The notes under the pieces were generated by a model. That model searched no databases, was not told where the DNA came from, and saw only the letters and a program-made list of their open reading frames with translations. The position numbers and the translations under genes were made by a program. 64,000 bases of DNA from Defluviitalea raffinosedens. GTDB taxonomy: Bacteria > Bacillota > Clostridia > Lachnospirales > Defluviitaleaceae. The stretch lies in NCBI RefSeq assembly GCF_016908775.1, contig NZ_JAFBEP010000003.1, positions 186,001 to 250,000 on the forward strand, given 5' to 3'. Positions 26,297 through 36,102 of the stretch are shown in pieces (positions within the stretch are counted from its first letter, which is position 1; each line of letters begins with the position of its first letter).

Positions 26297-27235
26297 TTAC
26301 AGCCAAAGATTCGTAATTAAATTAAAGACTGGAATAGTGATCACAGAAAGTAGGGTAGAAACTGCTATAATCTGTGCCCCATATTCCCCATCCACATTAT
26401 ATTTGGCAGGAAACAGGGTGATGGATGCCGCCGCCGGACAAGCACAGCCTATAACATTGACCATTACTACTTCATGAGCACCGGGCATCCAGTTTGCAAC
26501 GCCTAGGATCTTAATAATGATTAGCATAATCATAGGAAGTAAAATTAATCTTAGGGCTGTAACAAAATAAATTCGTTTATTGGTAAAGGTAGATTTTAAA
26601 TCAATATTGGCTAAAAAAACACCTGTTGTAATCATGGCTAGAGGCGTATTCATATCTGAAATGCTTCCCATAACTTCTGTAATCATATCGGGAACAGGGA
26701 TTTGAGTGCAGTAAAGAAGTAACCCTATTGCAAAAGCAATAAGTGCCGGATTGCTTATAATGGATCTTAGATTAAACTTTTTCTCCCCGCTTAAGAGCAT
26801 CACCCCATGGGTCCACAAAACGATATTAAAGATGCTGATATAAGCCACAGCATAAAATATCCCTATATCCCCAACTGCAGCATAAATTAAAGGAATCCCC
26901 ATAAAACCACAATTTGAATAAATTACACCCATTCTTTCAATGCGGTACCCTACATCTTCTCTTTCTTTTATGAGCAGGGATGACACAATAATCGCTATCA
27001 TATGAAACAATGCCGCAAGGCCAATGGCCAGAAATATGCCTAATAAATGCTGCCTTTCCATTGGGCGGATATAACTTTTAATCACAACACAAACCATAAT
27101 TACCGTCACTATAAAATTAGAAAATTGCTTTCCTGACTGGGAAGTAATGATTTTCTTTTTCACACAGAATATCCCGATCAAAACATATATAAATATGAGT
27201 AAAACCCGTCTTCCTACCAGTAATGCTTCTGCCAT
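26297..27235 (-). CDS. AEC-family transporter (auxin efflux carrier-like)
   Basis: 312 residues, about ten membrane helices in two halves. Typical text includes GVIYSNCGFMGIPLIYAAVGD near 115-135, NPALIAFAIGLLLYC and the C-terminal CACPAAASITLFPAKYNVD. AEC carriers move small organic acids such as malate or malonate across the cell membrane. The ATG at 27235 has GGGGGG six bases upstream; an in-frame TTG at 27262 is rejected. Single gene between the proS T-box promoter and the chemoreceptor; substrate unknown. Confidence 0.88.
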   Translation of the reverse strand: MAEALLVGRRVLLIFIYVLIGIFCVKKKIITSQSGKQFSNFIVTVIMVCVVIKSYIRPMERQHLLGIFLAIGLAALFHMIAIIVSSLLIKEREDVGYRIERMGVIYSNCGFMGIPLIYAAVGDIGIFYAVAYISIFNIVLWTHGVMLLSGEKKFNLRSIISNPALIAFAIGLLLYCTQIPVPDMITEVMGSISDMNTPLAMITTGVFLANIDLKSTFTNKRIYFVTALRLILLPMIMLIIIKILGVANWMPGAHEVVMVNVIGCACPAAASITLFPAKYNVDGEYGAQIIAVSTLLSVITIPVFNLITNLWL

Positions 27236-27414
27236 TCTATGCCCCCCTGAGTAAGTAATCAATAAAGTATATTAAGAAAAATAATCTTAAAAAAACATCC
27301 TAAAAATATTATTATACCATATTTTATAACTGCTTTAACTTTTATGTTATCTTTTTTACTTAAAAATATCAATATACATCACCATATTTTATAAAAACAT
27401 TAAAAACCATAAAT

Positions 27415-27459
27415 GAAAAAATGAAAAGGACAAAAGTCAGAATGACTTTTGTCCTTTCT
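27415..27459 (-). terminator. Terminator after the chemoreceptor gene
   Basis: The stem AAAGGACAAAAGTCA/TGACTTTTGTCCTTT with a TTC loop, followed by CATTTTTTC on the minus strand, closes the sugar transporter operon. Confidence 0.88.
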
Positions 27460-27464
27460 TTAGA

Positions 27465-29141
27465 TTACAAAGCAAATTTGTTTACCATAAGAGTGAGATT
27501 GTTTGATAACTCATTAAGCTTATTGACCGTAATTTCTATGGTTTGCACACTGGCTAACTGCTGTTCTGTTAAAGCCGTAACTTCCTGAGAATTTGCACAG
27601 GTTTGCTGTGAAGTAATCAAAATATTTTCCACCATTGCCACACTGCTTTCCGTACTTTTAGTCACTTCTATAATTTGCTTTGTGATCGAGTTAATATATT
27701 TAGACATATCTTTCATCTTATTATAGATCTCAAACAAGGCAATATTGGTTTTCTTAACAGTCTGGTCCTGTTCTTCCACAGTCTCGCGACCTTTGATCAT
27801 ATATTCTGCCACGCCTTGTATCTGTTGCTGAATCTCCTTTATAAAATGATTGATAGAAACTGTCTGTTCAGCAGTTTTTATAGCCAGCTTCCTAATCTCA
27901 TCAGCTACTACAGCAAAACCTTTTCCGGCTTCTCCTGCCCTTGCCGACTCTATAGCTGCATTTAGAGACAATAAATTGGTTTGATCTGAAATGGAACGAA
28001 TAACTCCCGTCACAGAAGAAATTTCTATGGATTTTTCTTCAAGCAGTTTAATCTGCTCATTTAACCAGTTAAAAGTCTTTATAGTTTCATTGGATTTGGC
28101 AGACAGATCTTCTGTTGCCATACTTCCTTGTTCTACGGCCATTTCTACTTCATCTGTAATTTTGCTCATGTAGGTTATAGTGTCTCTTGTATGTTGTGCA
28201 GATTTAGAAATCACTTGCATTGCTGATGTGCCTTTCTCTACATCCATTGCCAGAACTTGATTGGAATGGGCAATTTCATTGATTGCTTTTGCAACTTCTT
28301 TTGAATTGTTAACAGTTTGATCGATACTCTGTTTTGTATCTTGTATAGCCGTATGCAGAATATCCGTAGAATCTTTAATATTGGAGGTTAATTCTCTTAA
28401 TGTATGAATCATGCCATTAAAACCATTGGTAAGAATGCCTATTTCATCCTTACTCTTGATATTGGTGATCTTTACAGAAAGATCTCCTTTCTCAACTTCC
28501 TTCATTGCTTTAGACAGAAATTCAATAGGTTTCATCTGTTGGGTCATAATCACATAGACAAGGATTCCTGATAAGATCAGAACGATTGTTCCAAATAGAA
28601 TCAATGTCCTCAGCGCTGTTTTTTGCGCAGCTATAAATTCGTCATAAACACCGGATAGAGCAACAAATATATCCCAATCCTGATGATAGGTGTAGTACGC
28701 GAACTTTTCCTTCCCTTCCCAAATATAAGAAATCATTCTTACTTTTGCTCGGCCATATCCATTATTATTCACATTGTCTTTATTGTCCAACATGATCTGA
28801 GCAAAAGGATATTGCAGTGCATCGGTACCTATAAGCTCTTTCTTGGGATGAAAGACAAATTTTCCTTCGCCGCTGATGATAAAACCGTATCCGGTTTTAC
28901 CAATCACCCGATTGGAAAGATATTTCACAAATTGATTCTTTGCTGCCTCTTCTGATGGTGCTACTGCTCTAAAACCTTCTATAATGCTAAAAAGGCTGGC
29001 TGTTTGCTGGTCCATTTGGGTATACAATATCTGATCGCTTTGAGTAACCGTCGTATGATAACTTGGAATGCCTATTCCTAACGCAGTAACTAAGATGATG
29101 AGTAGTGTAGCAATTACCATCTTATCGCTGATTTTCTTCAT
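27465..29141 (-). CDS. Methyl-accepting chemotaxis protein with extracytoplasmic Cache-type sensor
   Basis: 558 residues. Two membrane helices (about 3-22 and 177-200) enclose a Cache-like sensor domain containing [24 protein letters not shown] domain follows (about 200-253), then the MCP signalling domain with [20 protein letters not shown] and [14 protein letters not shown]. It would control CheA. The start ATG has GGAGTGGG upstream. It lies 42 bases after the sugar permease gene with no terminator between, so it is probably the last gene of the transporter operon, tying chemotaxis to sugar uptake. Confidence 0.93.
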   Translation of the reverse strand: MKKISDKMVIATLLIILVTALGIGIPSYHTTVTQSDQILYTQMDQQTASLFSIIEGFRAVAPSEEAAKNQFVKYLSNRVIGKTGYGFIISGEGKFVFHPKKELIGTDALQYPFAQIMLDNKDNVNNNGYGRAKVRMISYIWEGKEKFAYYTYHQDWDIFVALSGVYDEFIAAQKTALRTLILFGTIVLILSGILVYVIMTQQMKPIEFLSKAMKEVEKGDLSVKITNIKSKDEIGILTNGFNGMIHTLRELTSNIKDSTDILHTAIQDTKQSIDQTVNNSKEVAKAINEIAHSNQVLAMDVEKGTSAMQVISKSAQHTRDTITYMSKITDEVEMAVEQGSMATEDLSAKSNETIKTFNWLNEQIKLLEEKSIEISSVTGVIRSISDQTNLLSLNAAIESARAGEAGKGFAVVADEIRKLAIKTAEQTVSINHFIKEIQQQIQGVAEYMIKGRETVEEQDQTVKKTNIALFEIYNKMKDMSKYINSITKQIIEVTKSTESSVAMVENILITSQQTCANSQEVTALTEQQLASVQTIEITVNKLNELSNNLTLMVNKFAL

Positions 29142-29183
29142 ATATATCCCACTCCATTTTAAAGAGGACAACAAGTATTACTC

Positions 29184-30419
29184 TTACTTTTTCCTTGTCA
29201 TTACATCAAATACTACTGCCCCTACAAGTACAATACCTTTGATCATATACTGATAAGAAATACCTATTCCCATCAAGTTCATACCACTGGTCAATGCCAT
29301 CATAACCAATGCACCTACAATAGAACCGGTTACTTTACCCACACCTCCGGCTGCCGATACACCACCTACATATGCAGATGCAATAGCATCCATTTCAAAA
29401 GCTGTTCCTGCTGTTGTAGTTGCAGACTGCAATCTTGAAGTATAAAGAATGCCGGATAATGCCGCTAGCATACCCATGGATGCATAAACGATAAAGATAA
29501 TTTTATTTACGTTGATCCCACTTAATTTTGCTGCTTCGGGGTTTCCACCTACAGCATAAACATATCTTCCCACAGCAGTTTTGGTTGTAATAAAATGATA
29601 GATCCCAACCACCAAAATAACGATCACTACTGTCCAGGATAATCCATTATAGTTGGCAAGAATCCAAGTAATGTATGCAATTACAGCGGATACGAGAACA
29701 ATTTTGGCAGCTAACATAGCTGGAGAAATAACTTCAAAGTTATATTTCAACTTATTTTTTCTTGCTTTAAGCTCAGACCAGATAAATAATGCAATGGCTA
29801 CTCCACCTAAAATCAGTGTCAACACATGGATTCTTCCATTGGTAATATCCGGTATAAATCCATTGCCTATAGCATTAAATACTGCATTGTCTATGATGAT
29901 GGTACCGCTTCCTTCTGTCACAAGAAGCAGTGCGCCTCTAAAAATTAACATACCTGCAAGAGTTACCACGAATGAAGGTATGGAAAGTTTTGCTACTAAA
30001 AATCCCTGATATAAACCAATCAGTATCCCTAAAACAAGAATAACCGGAATTGTAACGACTACAGGTATCCCCAGTTTTGTGAGCATGATCGCTGCGATAG
30101 CACCTAAAAATCCCGCTACAAAACCAACAGATAAATCAATCTGTCTGATAATAAGCACCAATGTCATGCCAACTGCCAACACAGCAATATAGCCTGTTTG
30201 ATTGATTAAGTTACTGATATTTCTTGAAGACATGAAAAGTCCTTTTGTTGTAATAGAGAATATTACCATAATCACAATGAGTGCAATATACATTCCATAT
30301 TCACGAATATTCTTCCTTAACAGAACTCTTAATTCCTGAAAGAAGTTCATCGTTTCTGCTTCTCGGTTGCTAATAACTGTATTCGCCTTGCTCGTTTGAC
30401 TTTTTACCACTTGACTCAT
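29184..30419 (-). CDS. mmsB: Monosaccharide ABC transporter permease (MmsB/XylH type)
   Basis: 411 residues, about ten helices, BPD_transp_2 family. Conserved features: GMTLVLIIRQIDLSVGFVAGF near 98, PSFVVTLAGMLIFRG near 162, and AVGGNPEAAKLSGINV near 308, then GGVSAAGGVGKVTGSIVGAL. The length fits the XylH/MmsB subgroup rather than the shorter RbsC. Acts with the ATPase upstream and the ChvE-like binding protein. The ATG at 30419 has GGGGGAG seven bases upstream, the ribosome site overlapping the stop of the ATPase gene. Confidence 0.9.
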   Translation of the reverse strand: MSQVVKSQTSKANTVISNREAETMNFFQELRVLLRKNIREYGMYIALIVIMVIFSITTKGLFMSSRNISNLINQTGYIAVLAVGMTLVLIIRQIDLSVGFVAGFLGAIAAIMLTKLGIPVVVTIPVILVLGILIGLYQGFLVAKLSIPSFVVTLAGMLIFRGALLLVTEGSGTIIIDNAVFNAIGNGFIPDITNGRIHVLTLILGGVAIALFIWSELKARKNKLKYNFEVISPAMLAAKIVLVSAVIAYITWILANYNGLSWTVVIVILVVGIYHFITTKTAVGRYVYAVGGNPEAAKLSGINVNKIIFIVYASMGMLAALSGILYTSRLQSATTTAGTAFEMDAIASAYVGGVSAAGGVGKVTGSIVGALVMMALTSGMNLMGIGISYQYMIKGIVLVGAVVFDVMTRKK

Positions 30420-30423
30420 GTTT

Positions 30424-31956
30424 TTACTCCCCCTTTGTCGCCATTTCCATAATTCTTTCTTGAGTTGCTTCTTCGATTGGCAATTCACCTGTTACTCTGC
30501 CTTCAGATATAACATAGATTCGATCACTCATGCCTAATACTTCCGGCAGTTCAGAAGAGATCATGATAATACTCATGCCCTTTTTCACCAAATCGTTCAT
30601 AATGGTATAAATTTCATATTTTGCACCAACATCAATACCTCGAGTGGGCTCATCAAGGATCAGAATATTGGGCTTTGCAAAGAGCCATTTTGCCAGAGAA
30701 ACTTTTTGCTGATTTCCTCCGCTTAAATTTCCAACGATTTGCTCAATGTTTGGTGCTTTAATATTTAAACTTTCCTTATATCCATTGGCAATCATGATTT
30801 CTTCGTTTTGGTCAATGACATTATTGGCCGTGATCGCCTGCAGATTAGATATAGAAATATTTTGCTTTATAGTCTGAATAAGTATTAATCCGTCACCTTT
30901 TCTGTCTTCTGTTACATATGCAATACCAGCTTTGATGGCATCGCTGGGTTGTTTGAAGACTTTCTTTTCTCCGTTAACGTATAATTCTCCTTGTAATTTG
31001 TAGTTCTTTGCATTCCCAAAAATACTTCTGGCAAGTTCCGTTCTGCCGGCACCCATTAATCCGGCTAAACCTACAATCTCACCTTTTTTGATTTTGATGT
31101 TAATATTCTTTAAAACATCCCTGCCAAGGCTCGTATCATAGGCACTCCAGTTTCTAAGCTCTAACACCACTTCTTCTCCATGGGTAAAATCTCTAGGAGG
31201 ATAGATATTGGTAAGTTCACGGCCAACCATGTGTTTTATGATCACACTTTCAGTGATTTCATCTTTCTCTGCATCCAGAGAACATATCGTTTGTCCGTCC
31301 CTTAATACGGTAATGGTATCTGCAATGGCTAAAACTTCTTTTAATTTATGAGAAATCATGATCGATGTAATTCCCTGTTTTTGTAATTCCTTTAACAATT
31401 TCAGCAAGTTTTCACTGTCATCTTCATTCAGTGCTGCTGTAGGTTCATCCAGAATGAGTAATTTTACATCTTTGCTTAACGCCTTTGCGATCTCTACCAG
31501 TTGTTGTTTACCAACACCCAAATCTTTGATCTTGGTTTCTGGATTAATATCTAATCCAACTTTTTCTAACATTTCATTGGCTTTTACAATCGTTGCATTC
31601 CAATCGATAATCGAACCATTTTTAACTTCATGACCCAGATAAACATTTTCGTATACTGTTAATTCAGGAACCAGGGCTAATTCCTGGTATATGATTGCGA
31701 TTCCTACATTTTCACTGTCTTTTACATTCGTAAATTTTTGAATTTGTCCGTTATATACAATATCTCCGCTGTATTCGCCATATTTGTAAACACCGCTTAA
31801 AACTTTCATAAGGGTGGATTTCCCGGCTCCGTTTTCTCCTACAAGACAGTGTATTTCCCCTCGTCTGACTTTGAAGTTTACATTGCTTAAAGCTTTTACT
31901 CCCGGGAACTCCTTTGTAATGTTTCTCATTTCTAAGATATAATCTTGATTTCCCAT
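30424..31956 (-). CDS. mmsA: Monosaccharide ABC transporter ATP-binding protein, two ABC domains (MmsA/XylG type)
   Basis: 510 residues with two nucleotide-binding domains. The first has Walker A GENGAGKST near 38 and LLILDEPTAAL. The second has GLMGAGRTEL near 297 (a degenerate Walker A, normal for this family), LSGGNQQKVSLAKWL near 412 and LILDEPTRGIDVGAKYEI. The first ABC domain carries YKYGEYSGDIVYNG, which I associate with the multiple-monosaccharide subgroup; this is from memory. It energises import of a pentose or hexose. Confidence 0.9.
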   Translation of the reverse strand: MGNQDYILEMRNITKEFPGVKALSNVNFKVRRGEIHCLVGENGAGKSTLMKVLSGVYKYGEYSGDIVYNGQIQKFTNVKDSENVGIAIIYQELALVPELTVYENVYLGHEVKNGSIIDWNATIVKANEMLEKVGLDINPETKIKDLGVGKQQLVEIAKALSKDVKLLILDEPTAALNEDDSENLLKLLKELQKQGITSIMISHKLKEVLAIADTITVLRDGQTICSLDAEKDEITESVIIKHMVGRELTNIYPPRDFTHGEEVVLELRNWSAYDTSLGRDVLKNINIKIKKGEIVGLAGLMGAGRTELARSIFGNAKNYKLQGELYVNGEKKVFKQPSDAIKAGIAYVTEDRKGDGLILIQTIKQNISISNLQAITANNVIDQNEEIMIANGYKESLNIKAPNIEQIVGNLSGGNQQKVSLAKWLFAKPNILILDEPTRGIDVGAKYEIYTIMNDLVKKGMSIIMISSELPEVLGMSDRIYVISEGRVTGELPIEEATQERIMEMATKGE

Positions 31957-31988
31957 AGCTGCCTTTCGCTCCTTTATTCACACATTTT

Positions 31989-32023
31989 AGAATAGCCAGG
32001 AAGTATGCCCTCCTGACTATTCT
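31989..32023 (-). other. Intergenic hairpin between binding-protein and ATPase genes
   Basis: AGAATAGTCAGGA pairs with TCCTGGCTATTCT. No T run follows, so it is more likely an RNA-stabilising or partial-attenuation hairpin that keeps the binding-protein level above that of the membrane subunits. Confidence 0.6.
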
Positions 32024-32034
32024 CCAAGTAATTA

Positions 32035-33222
32035 TTAAAGACCTGTGAATTCACTTGCTTCATAGTATCCAGAATCAATTAATGCAGCTTTTACATTTTG
32101 TTGGTCAACTACAATAACTTCTGTTTGTTTTGCTTTTACATCGATCTTGCCATTGTTGTAAGAACCAGTTGTTTCTGGCGTAGATCCTTGTAATACGGTA
32201 ACAGCCATATCTATGGAATCTTTAACCAGTGTACGTACATCTTTGAATACGGTCATGGATTGTTTTCCATCGATAATGTATTGAATGGAAGCTTTTTCAG
32301 CGTCTTGACCTGTGATAACATAGCTGGTTACATCCTTATCTGTTGTAAACACGTTTGCAATTGAACGAGCTGTTCCATCGTTTGGAGCAAGAATGAATAC
32401 ATCTCCTTTATCTTCTGGTTTAGCAGCTGTTAAATGTGCTTCAGCCTTGTTTTTAGCTTCGTTAAAATCCCAGTTTGTAGTTACCTGAGAAATAATTTTA
32501 CTCATTTCTTCACGGGTTAATGTTGCTTTGTCCTGAAGTGCTACAGCTTCTGAAGAATTCTTGATTACGAAAGTACCGTCTGCAATTTTGGGTTGTAATA
32601 CAGACCATGCGCCTTCAAAGAATAAGAATGCATTATTGTCGGAAGCTGCTCCGGCATATAAGTAAAGTGGGTTTCCTGTTCCACTTGCTTTATCAATCAG
32701 GTATTGTCCCTGAGCTTTACCAACTGCAACACTGTCAAATGTTACATAATAATCGATGGCATCTGTATCTGTGATTAATCTGTCATAAGAGATTACAGTT
32801 ACACCTTCAGCTTTGGCTGCTTCTGCCGCTGCCGCTGCTGCCGTTCCGTCATGCGGACAGATGATCAATACTTTAATGCCTTTAGCAAGTAATGCTTCAA
32901 CGTTTTCTTTTTCTTTCGCTGAAGATCCCTGGCTGAATAAAATTTCTACAGAATAGTCGGTATCTTTTAAAGCGTCAATGAATCTGGTTTCGTCTTGCAC
33001 CCATCTTGGTTCGTCCTTTGTCGGAAGTACGATACCGATATCTACAGTATCCCCTGAACTCTTCGCTGGTTCTGATGCGGTTTGCTCCTGTGCGGTATTT
33101 TCTGCAGCAGGTTGATTCGTATCAGTAGTTGTTGGTTGTGAAGAAGAACATCCAGTTAACATTCCAATTGTCATTACTCCCGCAACTGCAAGAGCTGATA
33201 ATTTTGATAACACTTTTTTCAT
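32035..33222 (-). CDS. chvE: ChvE/XylF-like monosaccharide-binding lipoprotein
   Basis: 395 residues. Lipoprotein signal with lipobox MLTGC (Cys25), a Thr/Ser/Glu-rich linker (about 26-60), then a periplasmic-binding fold of the LacI/ribose type: VDIGIVLPTKDEPRWVQDE, LLAKGIKVLIICPHDGTAAA, VISYDRLITDTDAIDYYVTFD and the C-terminal ITGQDAEKASIQYIIDGKQ. The ISYDRLI and DSVAVG text is typical of ChvE, which binds several aldoses including arabinose, xylose, glucose and galactose. It is the first gene of the transporter operon; a promoter with a weak -35 and an extended -10 lies upstream. Confidence 0.9.
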   Translation of the reverse strand: MKKVLSKLSALAVAGVMTIGMLTGCSSSQPTTTDTNQPAAENTAQEQTASEPAKSSGDTVDIGIVLPTKDEPRWVQDETRFIDALKDTDYSVEILFSQGSSAKEKENVEALLAKGIKVLIICPHDGTAAAAAAEAAKAEGVTVISYDRLITDTDAIDYYVTFDSVAVGKAQGQYLIDKASGTGNPLYLYAGAASDNNAFLFFEGAWSVLQPKIADGTFVIKNSSEAVALQDKATLTREEMSKIISQVTTNWDFNEAKNKAEAHLTAAKPEDKGDVFILAPNDGTARSIANVFTTDKDVTSYVITGQDAEKASIQYIIDGKQSMTVFKDVRTLVKDSIDMAVTVLQGSTPETTGSYNNGKIDVKAKQTEVIVVDQQNVKAALIDSGYYEASEFTGL

Positions 33223-33243
33223 TTAAAGACCCTCCTCTTTTTT

Positions 33244-33257
33244 TTATAGCGTTTCCG
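33244..33257 (-). promoter_or_regulatory. Possible CcpA (cre) site in the chvE leader
   Basis: CGGAAACGCTATAA on the minus strand matches seven of nine fixed positions of the cre pattern TGnAAnCGnWnnCA and lies just downstream of the predicted transcript start, a usual place for repression. Weak. Confidence 0.3.
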
Positions 33258-33269
33258 CTTGATGATGTG

Positions 33270-33328
33270 ATTATAGCATGACCCCCGCTAGACATAGTTA
33301 ATGGCCTTCTGTATATTTTTCGCCTTTT
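33270..33328 (-). promoter_or_regulatory. chvE operon promoter with possible YesN direct repeat
   Basis: An extended -10 (TGCTATAAT, 33270-33278) has no good -35, as expected for an activated promoter. Upstream are two AAGGC half-sites (GCCTT at 33304 and 33322 on the plus strand) set 18 bases apart, which could be the AraC-type regulator's site. Confidence 0.4.
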
Positions 33329-33366
33329 TGATATTGTTTTATATTTTCATAGGATTTTTTTCTCAT

Positions 33367-33393
33367 TAAAAAAAGTAAGTTGTCCTTTCGGAC
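33367..33393 (-). terminator. Terminator separating sensor operon from transporter operon
   Basis: AAGTAAGTTGTCC-GAAA-GGACAACTTACTT, followed by T run on the minus strand, directly after the stop of the second sensor-like binding protein. Confidence 0.93.
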
Positions 33394-33401
33394 AACTTAC
33401 T

Positions 33402-34478
33402 TCAATCAATCTTTGGACGCTGAGATTTCGGTATATTCATATAAACATCTTCAAATGCATGGAATTTATCTTCGATAATCACATCAATCATATTGTCTTT
33501 CGTTACGAGTACAGGATCTATTTTGTAATAAGGGATATAATATTTTCCGTCATAGATTTTTTCGTCTGTCTGAACTGATTCCCCTTTTGCCATAGTAATG
33601 GCATACTCTACTGTCTTTTTGGCAAGCTGATCGATCGGTTTATAGATCGTGGCAACTTGTATCCCCTCAACAATTCGCTGACATGCATCCAAATCTGCAT
33701 CATGTCCTACAACCGCTACTTTTCCTGCAAGTCTTCTTTCCGCTAATGCATTGACTGCCGCTGCGGCCAGAGTGTCATTGGCTGCAATAATGGCATCAAT
33801 TGGGGTATCCGTATGCAAAATTTCATCTACAAATTTAAAAGCATCTTCGTAAAGCCAGTCCTTAACCCAGGTTTCGCTGACAATATGAACCTTCCCGCTT
33901 CTGATACTATCCCCCAGTGTGTTTTTATATCCTTCATTAAACATAAAAGAATTGTTGTCAGATTCCGAGCCGTTTAATATCAAATAGTTCCCTTCAGGAG
34001 CTGCTTCCAGAGCAGCCTGTCCCATCATTTCTCCAACTTTAATATTATCAAAAGATATGTATAAATCTGCATTAGCTTTCTTTACCAGTCTGTCATAGGA
34101 AATCACTTTTACCCCTTTATTTTTGGCAGTCTTAACAATGGCAGCCGCACTTTCTGCATCATGGGGTACCAGCACCAGGACATCGATATTTTGGTCTAAA
34201 AGATACTGTACTTGTTTCTTTTGCTCTTCTCCGTCGCTATTGGCAGTCTGAACAATCACTTCTGCCCCCATTTCATTGGCCCTTGAAACAAATATATCCC
34301 TGTCCCTTAACCACCTTTCATGAACCAGGGTATCCATTGCAAAGCCAATGATAATTTTATCCTCGTCCATATCATTTAGCGTTTCTTTGGTCTTGCCTTT
34401 TATAAAGCATGTTTTTAATATCAAAAAAAGAATTAAAGTAAGACAAAACCCTATAAATATCTTTTTTAAATAATGCAT
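33402..34478 (-). CDS. Membrane-anchored XylF-like sugar-binding protein, probable sensor component (XylFII-like)
   Basis: 358 residues. A single N-terminal hydrophobic segment (about 5-22) has no lipobox, so the protein is probably anchored by a helix. The rest is a ribose/xylose-binding fold: IIIGFAMDTLVHERWLRDRD, LLDQNIDVLVLVPHDAESAA, VISYDRLVKKANADLYISFD. It lies 40 bases after the YesN-type regulator gene and ends the sensor operon. In C. beijerinckii a similar XylFII protein presents xylose to LytS; by context I infer the same role. The ATG at 34478 follows AGGGGGGG. Confidence 0.85.
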   Translation of the reverse strand: MHYLKKIFIGFCLTLILFLILKTCFIKGKTKETLNDMDEDKIIIGFAMDTLVHERWLRDRDIFVSRANEMGAEVIVQTANSDGEEQKKQVQYLLDQNIDVLVLVPHDAESAAAIVKTAKNKGVKVISYDRLVKKANADLYISFDNIKVGEMMGQAALEAAPEGNYLILNGSESDNNSFMFNEGYKNTLGDSIRSGKVHIVSETWVKDWLYEDAFKFVDEILHTDTPIDAIIAANDTLAAAAVNALAERRLAGKVAVVGHDADLDACQRIVEGIQVATIYKPIDQLAKKTVEYAITMAKGESVQTDEKIYDGKYYIPYYKIDPVLVTKDNMIDVIIEDKFHAFEDVYMNIPKSQRPKID

Positions 34479-34518
34479 GTTACCCCCCCTGTTTAAATGG
34501 TTCATTTATGCATTATAC

Positions 34519-36102
34519 CTATTCCTTATACTCTGTTGGAGGTACGCCCACAACCTTCTTAAAAATCCTGCTGAAATAGTTAGGATCACTGTATCCTATG
34601 TGATAACATATTTCTTTTATACTCAACCTGCCCTGGGATAATAACTTTTTGGCGGCTGAAATCCGAACATTGGTCAAATAATCAATAAAGTTTTTCCCGG
34701 TTTCTTCTTTAAACAGTTTGCTGAAATACTGTGGACTTACATTGATTTCCCTTGCAACATCTTCCAATGTAATGGATTTTGCATAATTGGCATCGATATA
34801 TTCTTTTGCCTTCTTGGTCAGAGTTCCTGCTCTGTTTTCACGGCTTGAACGAATCTGCTGCGCTACATGTTCGACTCTTCTTTTACACCAGAGTCTTACT
34901 TCACTCATGTCTTTCATGGAAAGCATTTTTTCAAGAAAAAAAACTTCATTTGTATCTTCTTCCATTCCTGATTCCCATGCCATACGATAGACTAAAAAAA
35001 TAATTTCCAGTAATTTATTCTTGATCTTAAGGGGCTGGTCCCCATATTCTCTTACAAGCCAGTCAAATAAGTAATTAAGATCCTCTATACTTTCTTCCAC
35101 GTCTCCGGCAGACACTTTCTGCAACAGAAGTTTTTCTCTATGCAATGGATATCCTTGACTGCGGCTTGTTACATTAGGCATATCCATATAATGCATAACG
35201 CCTACGGTTGTAAGACCTCTTAAAGCTTCTAAGGATTCTTCATACGAATTGCCGAGGGATTCAAAACCATCGTAAGTTCTGCCTATACCGATCTTTAACC
35301 CGCAATTTAGTCTTTCCGACAGCTTTAAAAATAGTTTTTCTGCAAAAGCTACGGCTTCCAGCCGGGCTGTAAACTCATCCGCATTAGATTCACAGGGAAC
35401 AAATACAACGATACGATTTAACATCACCGGACCCACAATGCATCTTCTAATCATATTGATGGTATCTCTAAAAAAGGGATAAAACCCTTGACTGCGTACA
35501 CTATAACCTATCTTATTCTCCAAAGTTCCGTTTTCTTCCTCACCAAACTCCATTGTCATGACATAACCGCCGTTTTCTTCTATATCAAATAGTTCTTTAT
35601 AATTTAGAAGTTCTTTATAATTGTCTTCAAACAATATCATAGAGTAAATAAAGCCATGTTCCAATATGGGAAGAACGGTTTCCAGCTTCTCCTTTAACTC
35701 CAGCTCCAATTTTCTTTTTTCTCTTTCTGCTTTTATAGTTTCTATCGCCTTTTCGATCACTTCCACTATTTTGGTACGGCTGACAGGCTTTAAAAGATAT
35801 TCAAAAACCCCTAAGTTAACGGATTCTTTTGCAAATTCAAACTGATCGAATGCAGTGAGGACGATGAAGATAATAGACTTATGTCTCTTTTTGATTTCTT
35901 TAATTGCTTCAATACCATTAATCCCTGGCATTCTGATATCCATGAATACAATATCCGGTACAATATATTCTATTTTTTCAATGGCTTCCCGACCTGATCT
36001 GGCAACTTCCACAATTTCAACATTTTCAAAGTTCTTCTCAATAATAAATTGAAGAGAATCTATTACAATCTTCTCATCATCTACGAGCATAACTCTAACC
36101 AT
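34519..36102 (-). CDS. YesN-type response regulator with AraC-family output
   Basis: 527 residues. A receiver domain (1-120) has the acidic pair VDDE, phospho-acceptor Asp55 in DIVFMDIRMPG, the switch Thr in VLTAFD and Lys in LLKPVS. A long middle region follows (about 130-410). A C-terminal AraC-type double helix-turn-helix (about 425-527) shows ITLEDVAREINVSPQYFSKL and ISAAKKLLSQGRLSIKEICY, ending YFSRIFKKVVGVPPTEYKE. It is paired with the LytS-type kinase, whose stop codon it overlaps by eight bases. The ATG at 36102 has GGAGGG upstream. The likely target is the chvE promoter at 33270. Confidence 0.93.
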   Translation of the reverse strand: MVRVMLVDDEKIVIDSLQFIIEKNFENVEIVEVARSGREAIEKIEYIVPDIVFMDIRMPGINGIEAIKEIKKRHKSIIFIVLTAFDQFEFAKESVNLGVFEYLLKPVSRTKIVEVIEKAIETIKAEREKRKLELELKEKLETVLPILEHGFIYSMILFEDNYKELLNYKELFDIEENGGYVMTMEFGEEENGTLENKIGYSVRSQGFYPFFRDTINMIRRCIVGPVMLNRIVVFVPCESNADEFTARLEAVAFAEKLFLKLSERLNCGLKIGIGRTYDGFESLGNSYEESLEALRGLTTVGVMHYMDMPNVTSRSQGYPLHREKLLLQKVSAGDVEESIEDLNYLFDWLVREYGDQPLKIKNKLLEIIFLVYRMAWESGMEEDTNEVFFLEKMLSMKDMSEVRLWCKRRVEHVAQQIRSSRENRAGTLTKKAKEYIDANYAKSITLEDVAREINVSPQYFSKLFKEETGKNFIDYLTNVRISAAKKLLSQGRLSIKEICYHIGYSDPNYFSRIFKKVVGVPPTEYKE

